In this document: positions 1 through 6,041 of the stretch, one piece after another
Numbering within the stretch: the stretch's first letter is position 1
Layout: each line of letters begins with the position of its first letter
Assembly: GCA_025357175.1 (NCBI GenBank)
Contig: JANXPS010000062.1
Span: 1 to 11,508, forward strand
Direction of reading: 5' to 3'
From: Deltaproteobacteria bacterium
GTDB taxonomy: Bacteria; Desulfobacterota; Deferrimicrobia; Deferrimicrobiales; Deferrimicrobiaceae
DNA length: 11,508 nt
Position numbers and translations under genes: made by a program
The notes under the pieces: model-generated
What the model saw: the letters and a program-made list of their open reading frames with translations, nothing else
The model's database searches: none
Told to the model about the DNA's origin: nothing

Positions 1-1
1 G

Positions 2-1348
2 GGCATGGACGGATACGAGGTGTGCCGGCGCATCAAGGAAGACGCCGCGTTGCGGAACACGCCCGTGGTCATGATCACGACGCTGACGGAGAAGCAGGAC
101 CGGATTCGGGGCATCGAGGTCGGAGCGGAAGAATTCCTGTCGAAGCCCATCGACCGGGAGGAGCTGCTCGCCCGCATCCGGATGCTCCTGCGAATCAAGG
201 AGCTCAACGACCGGTTATCCTTCGCCTACTCCAACATCACGAGTCTTACCGCCCGCAGCGAGGAAATACTTGAAAGGATGCAGCCGGTGCGGTTCGAGCT
301 CCTTTCCAACGTCGACGCCATCGTCGACCGGGTTCTTCGGAAGGCGGACGAGGGTCCCGGGAAACCCGCATCGATATTCGTGGGCCTGGCCGGGGAAGGA
401 TCGGGCTGGAAGTGCTACCGCTATTCCCGGGACCTTGGAAAACTCGACCGGAAACTGGTCAAGGCCGACCTCAACGCGGGACCCGGCTTCCTCAAGCCGG
501 ATAACCCGAAAACCTTCTTCTGGAACGAGGGCGATCCCCCGAACGCATTCTTCGAATCGCTGTTCGACAAGCTGGGCGTCTCCCGCGACTCTCCCCGGAA
601 CGCGCTCTGCCGTCTGAGTGGCAACCTCCGCATCATCGCGATGAACTACGGGAGGGCGATCACCCCCTACGACGCTTCCGTCCTCGACAGTCTCCTGACG
701 CAGAGCCTGTTCTTCAAGTCGCTTTCCGAACAGATCACCGAGACGGAGGATGCGTTTCTCTACATGGTCCAGGCGTTGGCCCGGTCGTCCGAGGCGAACG
801 ACGAAGATACGGGTCACCACATCCTGCGCGTCGGCGAATACAGCGCCCTTTTGGGGAAGCAAATCGGGATGCCCGAGGAGTTCGTACGGACGATCTGCTT
901 CCAGGCGTCGCTCCACGACGTCGGAAAAGTCCACATCCATCCCGACATCCTCCGGAAGCAGGGACCATTCGCCCCCTGGGAGTGGGAAGAGATGCGGAGG
1001 CACCCCATCGTGGGCGCCAACATCGTCGGGCAGCATCCGCGTCTCCAGATGGCGAGGGCGATCGCCCTCACGCACCATGAACGCTGGGACGGAAGCGGCT
1101 ACCCGCATGGGTTGCGGGGAACCCGTATCCCGATCGAAGGCCGCATCACGAGCGTGGCGGACAACTACGACGCCCTTCGGAACGCACGTCCCTACAAGGA
1201 GGCGTTCGATCATTCCACGGCGTTCCGTATCCTCACCGAGGGGAACGGGCGAACGATGCCGTCCCATTTTGATCCCGACGTGCTTGCCGCATTCCGGAAG
1301 GTCGCCGACCGGATCGAGGAATCCTACGAGCGGATGAAAGATATCTAG
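2..1348 (+). CDS. Response regulator with C-terminal HD-GYP phosphodiesterase domain (5' partial)
   Basis: The reading frame is open to the left edge, so the start and the first half of the receiver domain are missing. The visible part begins at G-MDGYEVC, which in receivers follows the phosphoacceptor Asp. The conserved Thr (T25/T26, counting the Met at base 5 as 1) and Lys (K47 in LSKPID) of the receiver are present. Residues about 85-250 form a GAF-like middle region without a confident family match. The HD-GYP domain occupies about 255-435: H271/H272, the HD pair H304-D305 in HDVGK, the H357-H358 pair, and G365-Y366-P367 inside DGSGYP. All key residues look intact, so c-di-GMP hydrolysis is expected (family knowledge). 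The protein is cytoplasmic, with no membrane segment in the visible part. Its partner kinase lies outside the window or is unlinked. The gene ends 17 nt before a strong hairpin. Confidence 0.93.
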   Translation, partial: GMDGYEVCRRIKEDAALRNTPVVMITTLTEKQDRIRGIEVGAEEFLSKPIDREELLARIRMLLRIKELNDRLSFAYSNITSLTARSEEILERMQPVRFELLSNVDAIVDRVLRKADEGPGKPASIFVGLAGEGSGWKCYRYSRDLGKLDRKLVKADLNAGPGFLKPDNPKTFFWNEGDPPNAFFESLFDKLGVSRDSPRNALCRLSGNLRIIAMNYGRAITPYDASVLDSLLTQSLFFKSLSEQITETEDAFLYMVQALARSSEANDEDTGHHILRVGEYSALLGKQIGMPEEFVRTICFQASLHDVGKVHIHPDILRKQGPFAPWEWEEMRRHPIVGANIVGQHPRLQMARAIALTHHERWDGSGYPHGLRGTRIPIEGRITSVADNYDALRNARPYKEAFDHSTAFRILTEGNGRTMPSHFDPDVLAAFRKVADRIEESYERMKDI

Positions 1349-1365
1349 AATTGCGGGTCAAAAAG

Positions 1366-1399
1366 AAACGCCCCCCGGAATTTCCCTCGGGGGGCGTTT
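1366..1399. terminator. Intrinsic terminator hairpin between convergent genes
   Basis: A perfect 12-bp stem (AAACGCCCCCCG at 1366-1377 with CGGGGGGCGTTT at 1388-1399) encloses a 10-nt loop. On the minus strand the stem runs into TTTCTTTTT, so it fits best as the terminator of the PEP-CTERM gene, whose stop lies 27 nt away. On the plus strand only three T follow before GGG. It may still stop the HD-GYP transcript, which ends 17 nt upstream. Confidence 0.88.
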
Positions 1400-1426
1400 G
1401 GGTGATCGGGGCCGGCGGGAAGGCGG

Positions 1427-2167
1427 CTAGCCTTGGAACCGCTTCCGGCCGAAGGCCGCGAGGCCGACCAGGCCGCTGCCGAGGAGCATAAGCGTTCCGG
1501 GTTCGGGGACCGACGATGCCTTGCCGGTCATATCGACGCGAAGGCCGCTCGGATTCCCGGTGGGGGAATCAAGGGGCTGGTTGTACACCACGAAATCAAG
1601 GGTGTTGAGGCCGGTCCGGAACCCGGTCGTGAAACCGAATGCGTGCATGCCGGTGAACGGTTCGTCATAGGGGGGGCCGCCGGGCTGCCCAGGCAACGAA
1701 CCGTAAGACGAGGTGCGGTTCAGGAAAATCCCGTAACCGATGTTGTCGGTCGACCAGTTCCCGGTGATGCTGGAAGTGGAGGGAATGAGTCCGATCAGGT
1801 TGAAGGTCGTGCGGTAAACGAAGTAGCCCGCTTTCGACGAGTTGCCGTTCCCGTTCGTGTTGGGCGTGATCCACCTTGAAGCATCGCTGTTCGCGACCCA
1901 CGGACCCGCGGGGGAAACCGGCCACCCGGCGTTCATGACGTAGGCATCGGCATTGGCGGTGGAAATCCCTGCGTCGAACCCGGGGGTCGACGTGGAACCC
2001 GGAGTGACGATGAGGCGGTAATTCGGGTCGACCGACCCGAACGCGGTCGTGCCGGTGTTGTACAGGGAAGTGATCTGCGCGGCGTCGGCCTTGAGGGCGC
2101 CGAATGAAAGAAGCGCCATCAGCGCCGAGGCGGCGACCACCACGATCTTTCTTCTGTTTGTTTTCAT
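1427..2167 (-). CDS. PEP-CTERM sorting domain protein, secreted
   Basis: The protein has 246 residues if it starts at the ATG at 2167. That start puts a clear signal peptide at residues 1-29 (KTNRRK, then a hydrophobic stretch ending A-D-A). GGGAGAAGG upstream serves as ribosome binding site. The longer open frame to 2323 adds 52 residues that would mask the signal. The C-terminus carries the full tripartite sorting signal: V220-P-E-P, a hydrophobic segment at about 225-239, and R241-K-R. Proteins of this kind are processed by an exosortase and usually associate with exopolysaccharide or the cell surface (family knowledge). Residues about 112-215 look like a beta-sandwich, with GNWSTDN, GLNTLDFVVYN and GLRVDM, a pattern that recurs in PEP-CTERM proteins and suggests a carbohydrate-binding-like fold. 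No exosortase gene is present in the window. The substrate is unknown. Confidence 0.92.
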   Translation of the reverse strand: MKTNRRKIVVVAASALMALLSFGALKADAAQITSLYNTGTTAFGSVDPNYRLIVTPGSTSTPGFDAGISTANADAYVMNAGWPVSPAGPWVANSDASRWITPNTNGNGNSSKAGYFVYRTTFNLIGLIPSTSSITGNWSTDNIGYGIFLNRTSSYGSLPGQPGGPPYDEPFTGMHAFGFTTGFRTGLNTLDFVVYNQPLDSPTGNPSGLRVDMTGKASSVPEPGTLMLLGSGLVGLAAFGRKRFQG

Positions 2168-2190
2168 GAATGACCTTCTCCCGGACGAAT

Positions 2191-2204
2191 TTATCTTTCG
2201 ATAA
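2191..2204 (-). other. Small stem-loop in the PEP-CTERM mRNA leader
   Basis: On the minus strand TTATC-GAAA-GATAA forms a 5-bp stem capped by a GNRA tetraloop. It falls at the predicted transcript 5' end and just before the ribosome binding site. Such 5' hairpins can protect an mRNA from decay, but that role here is inference. Confidence 0.4.
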
Positions 2205-2213
2205 GAAACATTA

Positions 2214-2229
2214 CGCAGGAAGCGTGCCG
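2214..2229 (-). promoter_or_regulatory. Candidate sigma-54 (-24/-12) promoter of the PEP-CTERM gene
   Basis: On the minus strand the bases read CGGCACGCTTCCTGCG. The GG and GC doublets are spaced exactly as in the RpoN consensus TGGCACG-N4-TTGCW, and GGCACG matches in full. The mismatches are C for the first T, C for the first T of TTGC, and G at the last position. If C at 2215 is -12, transcription starts near 2203, giving a leader of about 36 nt. PEP-CTERM genes are known in several groups to be under RpoN with the PrsK/PrsR system, which supports the call. Confidence 0.6.
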
Positions 2230-2317
2230 GGAGTCCCGAATGTGGACGATTTAGGGTAACCGCATGATATCCCCTAGGATAATGGTCTTCGGTGCGAAAG
2301 GTCACGGAGGAAACGGG

Positions 2318-2351
2318 AAACATTGGGAATAAATGTTCCCAATGTTTTTTT
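2318..2351 (+). terminator. Perfect inverted repeat with T run: orphan terminator or operator
   Basis: AAACATTGGGAA (2318-2329) and TTCCCAATGTTT (2336-2347) form a perfect 12-bp stem around a 6-nt loop. Seven T run from 2345 to 2351. On the plus strand this has the form of a rho-independent terminator, yet no convincing plus-strand gene precedes it. Relative to the PEP-CTERM gene it lies about 115-145 bp upstream of the predicted start, a usual distance for an enhancer-binding activator. Either role, or both, is possible. Confidence 0.6.
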
Positions 2352-2505
2352 GGCCCGAGAAATAGAGGGCATATTTTTCTCCTTGCCCGCCGCCATTTTG
2401 AATCGGTCGATCCGCTGCTGCCGTCTTTCTTTTATACGGGAGACAGGGCCCGAAAATCCGTCGACGCCTGCGGAAAGACATACAATGACCCGCGGGAGAA
2501 TGATC

Positions 2506-3054
2506 ATGAGGATAGAGGAAACGGGATCGACCATCCGTTACGGGATTCACGCCAGCCCTTTCGGCGACTGCCTCGTTGCGGCCACCGACCGGGGGATTTG
2601 CGCGCTGTCGTTCCCCGCGGAGGAAGAGAAGGAAGAAGTGATCGCCGGTTTGCGTAAACAGCGGCCGGATGCATCGATCGTCGAGGATCCGGAGCAAACG
2701 AAGGAATTGGCGACGCGGGTCTTCGATCGCTTGCGCCGACACGACGCCGCCAGGATTGCCGTCGATGTCCGGGGAACGCCCTTCCAGATGAAGGTGTGGG
2801 AAGCGCTCGTCGCCATTCCGACGGGCAGCACCGCATCCTACGAGGAAATCGCCGCCCGGATCGGCCATCCGAAAGCCGTGCGCGCGGTCGGGAATGCCGT
2901 GGCCAACAATCCCGTGGCCTTTCTCGTCCCATGCCACCGGGTCATTCGGAAAAACGGAAAGCTGGGAGACTACCGGTGGGGCGCGGAGCGCAAGCAGGCG
3001 ATTCTTTCCTGGGAAACGGCCGGCACGGATTCGCAGCCAACGGTCGCCCGATGA
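2506..3054 (+). CDS. ogt: Methylated-DNA--protein-cysteine methyltransferase
   Basis: This is a suicide DNA repair protein that moves the alkyl group from O6-alkylguanine (and O4-alkylthymine) to its own cysteine. With the ATG at 2506 it has 182 residues, a usual length for the Ogt/AdaB type without the Ada regulatory domain. GGGAG ends 7 nt before this ATG; ATGs at 2485 and 2500 are in frame but less well placed. The N-terminal ribonuclease-like domain spans about 1-88. The C-terminal catalytic domain begins at GTPFQMKVWEAL. The active site is P142-C143-H144-R145-V146, and R126 in AVRAVGNA is the base-flipping arginine finger. The gene overlaps the next one by 4 bp (ATGA), so the two are probably co-translated. 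No damage-responsive operator is recognisable. The symbol follows the family; adaB or mgmT would also fit. Confidence 0.93.
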   Translation: MRIEETGSTIRYGIHASPFGDCLVAATDRGICALSFPAEEEKEEVIAGLRKQRPDASIVEDPEQTKELATRVFDRLRRHDAARIAVDVRGTPFQMKVWEALVAIPTGSTASYEEIAARIGHPKAVRAVGNAVANNPVAFLVPCHRVIRKNGKLGDYRWGAERKQAILSWETAGTDSQPTVAR

Positions 3055-3521
3055 TCCATATCTATGTGGACGCCGACGCCTGCCCCATGAAGCAGGAGGT
3101 CTACCGGGTCGCCGAACGCTACGGCTTCGAAGTGACGCTCGTGACCAACTCGTGGATGCGGGTTCCCGAGGACGGGAAGATCACGCTGCAACTGGTCGAA
3201 GGCGGCTTCGACATGGCCGACGACTGGATCGTCGAAGCGGTAGAACCGAACGACATCGTGATAACCGCCGACATACCACTGGCAAGCCGTTGCATCAAGA
3301 AGGGTGCAGGCGTCCTGGGGGCGACCGGAAACCCGTTCACGGACGACAATATCGGCCATGTCCTGGCCACGCGCAACCTGCTGTCCGAACTTCGCGAAAG
3401 CGGTGTCCGCACGAGCGGTCCCCCTCCGATCGGGAAAAGCGACCGATCGCGCTTTCTCCAAAGTCTCGACACGATGATCCAGGCGATCCTGCGAAAGCCG
3501 TTGCCCCCCGCTGTGCTATAG
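3051..3521 (+). CDS. yaiI: YaiI/YqxD family protein (UPF0178, DUF188)
   Basis: This 156-residue cytoplasmic protein has all the family signatures: V6-D-A-D-A-C-P-M-K near the N-terminus, G52-F-D-M-A-D-D-W-I, T72-A-D-I-P-L-A, and the C-terminal GPPPIGKSDRSRFLQSLD. The clustered Asp residues (D7, D9, D57, D58, D74) fit the PIN-like nuclease fold assigned to DUF188, but no reaction is established for the family and I claim none. The length is typical. Its ATG at 3051 overlaps the ogt stop (ATGA), so it is probably coupled to the repair gene. That pairing hints at a DNA or RNA maintenance role, by inference only. The third same-strand gene follows after about 46 bp. Confidence 0.92.
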   Translation: MIHIYVDADACPMKQEVYRVAERYGFEVTLVTNSWMRVPEDGKITLQLVEGGFDMADDWIVEAVEPNDIVITADIPLASRCIKKGAGVLGATGNPFTDDNIGHVLATRNLLSELRESGVRTSGPPPIGKSDRSRFLQSLDTMIQAILRKPLPPAVL

Positions 3522-3567
3522 ATGTTCAAGCGCCGCGAGAATTGCGGTCTGGTCAATGGAGGTTTCG

Positions 3568-4179
3568 GTGGGATCGCAAATCGACGAACTGATCCAGGCC
3601 GTCAAGGCGTTCGAAGTGGAACTCGAGGCCGACTTCAGGAAGAGGCGGTCCGATTTCCTGGAGTCCGTCGAAGCGAAGCGGCTTCGTTTCGCCGAGGAAG
3701 TGCTCGCGCAAGGCAAGCGGTTCCGGGGCGGTCTTTTCGGCTACCTGATCAGCTCACGGCCGCTCGTCGCACTCACGACCCCGCTCATATTCGCCATTAG
3801 CGCGCCGATGGTGCTGCTGGACCTGTTCGTGATGCTTTATCAGGCGGTCTGCTTCCCGATCTACGGGATTCCGAAGGTTCGCCGACGCGACTACTGGGTC
3901 TTCGACCGGGAAGAACTGCCTTATCTGAACATCCTCGAAAAGATGTTCTGCGCCTACTGCTCATACGCCAACGGGCTGGCGGCGTTTTTCCGGGAGGTGA
4001 CGGGACGCACCGAACAGTACTGGTGCCCGATCAAGCACGCGCGGCGGATTCGGGACGCGCACGGCCGCTACCCCCACTTCTTCGAGTACGGAGACGTCGA
4101 GGCGTACCGCAAGGGGCTCGAGCGAATCCGCAAGGAATATGCCCGGGCGGAGAAGAAACCGGGCGTCGCTGAAAACTGA
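3568..4179 (+). CDS. Conserved hypothetical membrane-anchored protein with CxxC motif
   Basis: I recognise the general sequence type (YWVFDRE..LPYLN..EK..C.YCSYANG...TEQYWCPIKHA, seen in many proteobacteria) but know no function. I place the start at GTG 3568, giving 203 residues, because GGAGG lies 5 nt before it. The in-frame ATG at 3556 would add four residues but has no visible ribosome binding site. Residues about 8-50 are charged and heptad-like, probably coiled coil. A hydrophobic stretch at about 66-102 can make one long or two short membrane segments. The conserved C-terminal part has C128-A-Y-C131 and C153 (QYWCPIKHARR), which together with nearby histidines could bind a metal or form a disulfide. 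The tail is basic. It follows yaiI by 46 bp and may be in the ogt-yaiI transcription unit. Confidence 0.78.
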   Translation: MGSQIDELIQAVKAFEVELEADFRKRRSDFLESVEAKRLRFAEEVLAQGKRFRGGLFGYLISSRPLVALTTPLIFAISAPMVLLDLFVMLYQAVCFPIYGIPKVRRRDYWVFDREELPYLNILEKMFCAYCSYANGLAAFFREVTGRTEQYWCPIKHARRIRDAHGRYPHFFEYGDVEAYRKGLERIRKEYARAEKKPGVAEN

Positions 4180-4234
4180 AACGACGCGAGGAAGCGTTCC
4201 CCCGCGCCGTTCCGCCACCCCGCAGCTTCCGAAT

Positions 4235-4849
4235 TTACGCAGCCGTAGGCGGTTCGGGCGATTCCTTCGACGAAGCCGCCTGCTCCCTACCCCAGTCGTC
4301 GAGCTTGTTCATCACCGAATCGAGCGTCCTGCTCGAGATGTCCGGAAGCGACCCGCCGAAGGCCTTCCCGGCCATCGAAAAACCCTTCATCACGGCCGCC
4401 TTGATCGACTCGAGTTTCGCCGGATCGCTGCCCGCGGCCTTGAGCGCAAAATCGAAGATGCGCTGCGACGTCTTCTCGACGCCCCAGTAGCCGTCGTCGG
4501 CCACGAGGTCGGCGGCCTGCCCGGGGGTGAGGTCCTTGAGACTGGCCGTCTTCCCCTCGCCGATGTCGATCGACAGCGACGAGAAGCCCTGCTTTTCGAA
4601 CATCCGGGCCACGAGTTCGTGAAAGACCGTGAGGCGCGCGTCGAGCGAGAGCTCGCCCCCGGCGGACTTCCCGTAAACGGCGTCGGGCGGCCTGGATCCG
4701 AGGGTCACGCGGTCTCCGGTCCCGGAATCCCCGGCTTTCCCGGCCGCATCTTTGCGGTCGCCGGATTCGGGCGCCTCGCTCGCTTCGAGCGTCTTTTTCG
4801 AGGCCAGGTTCCGCAAATCGGCAGGCGTGGTCGTGACACCGCTGATCAT
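4235..4849 (-). CDS. Hypothetical protein, C-terminal domain resembling DUF5610
   Basis: The 204-residue protein has no signal peptide and no membrane segment. Residues 1-65 are polar and low in complexity (Ala, Ser, Gly, Asp, Lys) and include DRVTLG, which resembles the DxVxLS strings in flagellar regulators and flagellin-like proteins. Residues about 68-187 form a compact, mostly alpha-helical domain with DGYWGVEKTSQRIFDFAL, MKGFSMAGKAFGGSLPDIS and a closing TLDSVMNKLDDW. I recall this pattern from DUF5610-type proteins, but the assignment is from memory. The tail is disordered (Pro, Ser, Glu). The ATG at 4849 has GGAGG 9 nt upstream. The gene converges with the plus-strand cluster and stands alone. 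A link to motility is a guess from the motif; no flagellar gene is in the window. Confidence 0.75.
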   Translation of the reverse strand: MISGVTTTPADLRNLASKKTLEASEAPESGDRKDAAGKAGDSGTGDRVTLGSRPPDAVYGKSAGGELSLDARLTVFHELVARMFEKQGFSSLSIDIGEGKTASLKDLTPGQAADLVADDGYWGVEKTSQRIFDFALKAAGSDPAKLESIKAAVMKGFSMAGKAFGGSLPDISSRTLDSVMNKLDDWGREQAASSKESPEPPTAA

Positions 4850-4962
4850 GTGAGGAATCCTCCCCGCGATGGATGAGGGCCTACGGGCCCCTGTCTATCT
4901 TTACGGCGTTTTCAGGGAAAAATATCACCCGAAACCGTCTCACGACTGCGAGATCTGCGAAG

Positions 4963-6015
4963 TCACGATGCCAACGACGCCATGTCGATCACGAAACGGT
5001 ACTTCACGTCGCTGCGAAGCATCCGCTCGTACGCCTCGTTGATCTTCTGGATCGGGATCCGCTCGATGTCGGACACGATGCCGTGCGCGCCGCAGAAATC
5101 GAGCATCTCCTGCGTCTCGCGGATTCCGCCGATGAGCGACCCGGCCAGCTGCCGGCGCCTGAAGATCAGGTTTCCCACGCTGGGTGAGGGGTGCGGCAGC
5201 GCGGGAACGCCGACCATGCACATCGTGGCGTCGCGCTTGAGAAGTTGGAGAAACGCGTCGAGGTTGTGCGGTGCGGCCACCGTGTTGATGATGAAATCGA
5301 AGCGGTTCGCCTGCTTCTTCATCTCGTCTGCGTTTTTCGAGATGACCACCTCGTCGGCGCCAAGCCGCTTCGCGTCCGCCGCCTTGCCGGGCGACGTCGT
5401 GAACATCACGGTATTCGCACCGAACGCGTGGGACAGCTTGACGGCCATGTGCCCGAGACCGCCGAGGCCGACCACGCCGACCGTGTCGCCCTTCCCGACC
5501 TTCCAGTGACGAAGCGGCGAATACGTCGTGATGCCGGCGCACAGGAGCGGCGCGACGGCGGGGAGATCGAGATTCGCGGGGATCCGGAGGACGAACTTCT
5601 CGTCGACGACGACGCAGCCGGAATAGCCTCCGTAGGTCATCCCGCCCGCATTCCGGTCGGGACTGTTGTACGTGAAGATGATCTCGTTTCGGCAATATTG
5701 CTCGAGCCCTTCGAGGCATTCCGGGCAGCTCCGGCACGAATCGACCATGCAGCCCACCCCCGCGAGGTCGCCCGGCTTGAAGCCCTTCACGCCTGCCCCG
5801 ACCTTGACGACCCGGCCGACGATCTCGTGGCCGGGCACGACGGGATAGGTCGTCCCGCCCCACTCGTTGCGGACGATGTGCAGGTCGGAGTGGCAGACGC
5901 CGCAGTGGAGGATCTCGATCAGGACGTCGTCGACCCCGGGCTCGCGGCGATCGAACCGGAACGAGTCGAGCGGCGATGTCGCGCTTTGCGCTGCGTACCC
6001 AAGTGTCTTGATCAT
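4963..6015 (-). CDS. Zinc-dependent alcohol/aldehyde dehydrogenase, YahK/CAD type
   Basis: This 350-residue medium-chain dehydrogenase probably reduces aldehydes to alcohols with NADPH. Catalytic zinc ligands are C41 (GVCHSDLH), H63-E64 (GHE) and C159 (LLCAGITTYSPL). The four structural zinc cysteines are C94, C97, C100 and C108. The Rossmann motif GLGGLG is at 183-188. CAGITTYSPLRHW and the lack of an acidic residue typical of strict NAD enzymes fit the cinnamyl-alcohol/YahK branch, which is mostly NADPH-dependent (family knowledge). It is cytoplasmic and of usual length. The ATG at 6015 has GGAAGG-like purines upstream and lies 26 nt after the histidine kinase stop, on the same strand, so co-transcription is likely. 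The natural substrate cannot be read from the sequence; broad-range aldehyde reduction is the family norm. Confidence 0.93.
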   Translation of the reverse strand: MIKTLGYAAQSATSPLDSFRFDRREPGVDDVLIEILHCGVCHSDLHIVRNEWGGTTYPVVPGHEIVGRVVKVGAGVKGFKPGDLAGVGCMVDSCRSCPECLEGLEQYCRNEIIFTYNSPDRNAGGMTYGGYSGCVVVDEKFVLRIPANLDLPAVAPLLCAGITTYSPLRHWKVGKGDTVGVVGLGGLGHMAVKLSHAFGANTVMFTTSPGKAADAKRLGADEVVISKNADEMKKQANRFDFIINTVAAPHNLDAFLQLLKRDATMCMVGVPALPHPSPSVGNLIFRRRQLAGSLIGGIRETQEMLDFCGAHGIVSDIERIPIQKINEAYERMLRSDVKYRFVIDMASLAS

Positions 6016-6041
6016 GGCGATTCCCTTCCTTCCTTAAAAGA

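Larger units (their letters stand above)
2168..2505. other. Intergenic region between the divergent PEP-CTERM and ogt genes
   Basis: This is the only stretch over 300 bases without a convincing gene. It holds the PEP-CTERM ribosome binding site, the leader hairpin, the sigma-54-like element and the long inverted repeat with its T run, all listed separately. The part nearest ogt (about 2360-2490) is less GC-rich than the flanking genes. It contains weak -10-like strings such as TACAAT at 2481-2486, but no matching -35 that I trust. I looked for a GEMM-type c-di-GMP or cGAMP riboswitch on both strands and did not find its conserved core. Confidence 0.6.

Noticed and set aside
215..1267. 350-codon open frame on the minus strand under the HD-GYP gene
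   Set aside because: It is antisense to a gene with full domain support, and its product is Arg/Val/Asp-rich with no recognisable motif. Such shadows are common in GC-rich DNA.
2168..2340. GEMM-type (c-di-GMP or cGAMP) riboswitch before the PEP-CTERM gene
   Set aside because: Such riboswitches are known before some genes in Geobacter-like bacteria, but the conserved core and tetraloop-receptor pattern are not visible on either strand, and the predicted leader is only about 36 nt.
2302..2937. 211-codon minus-strand frame over the intergenic repeat and ogt
   Set aside because: It is antisense to the ogt catalytic domain, crosses the inverted repeat, and has no ribosome binding site or domain.
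4877..4890. GGGCC-TACG-GGCCC hairpin between the dehydrogenase and the DUF5610-like gene as a terminator
   Set aside because: The stem is only 5 bp and no T run follows on either strand, so an intrinsic terminator is not supported.
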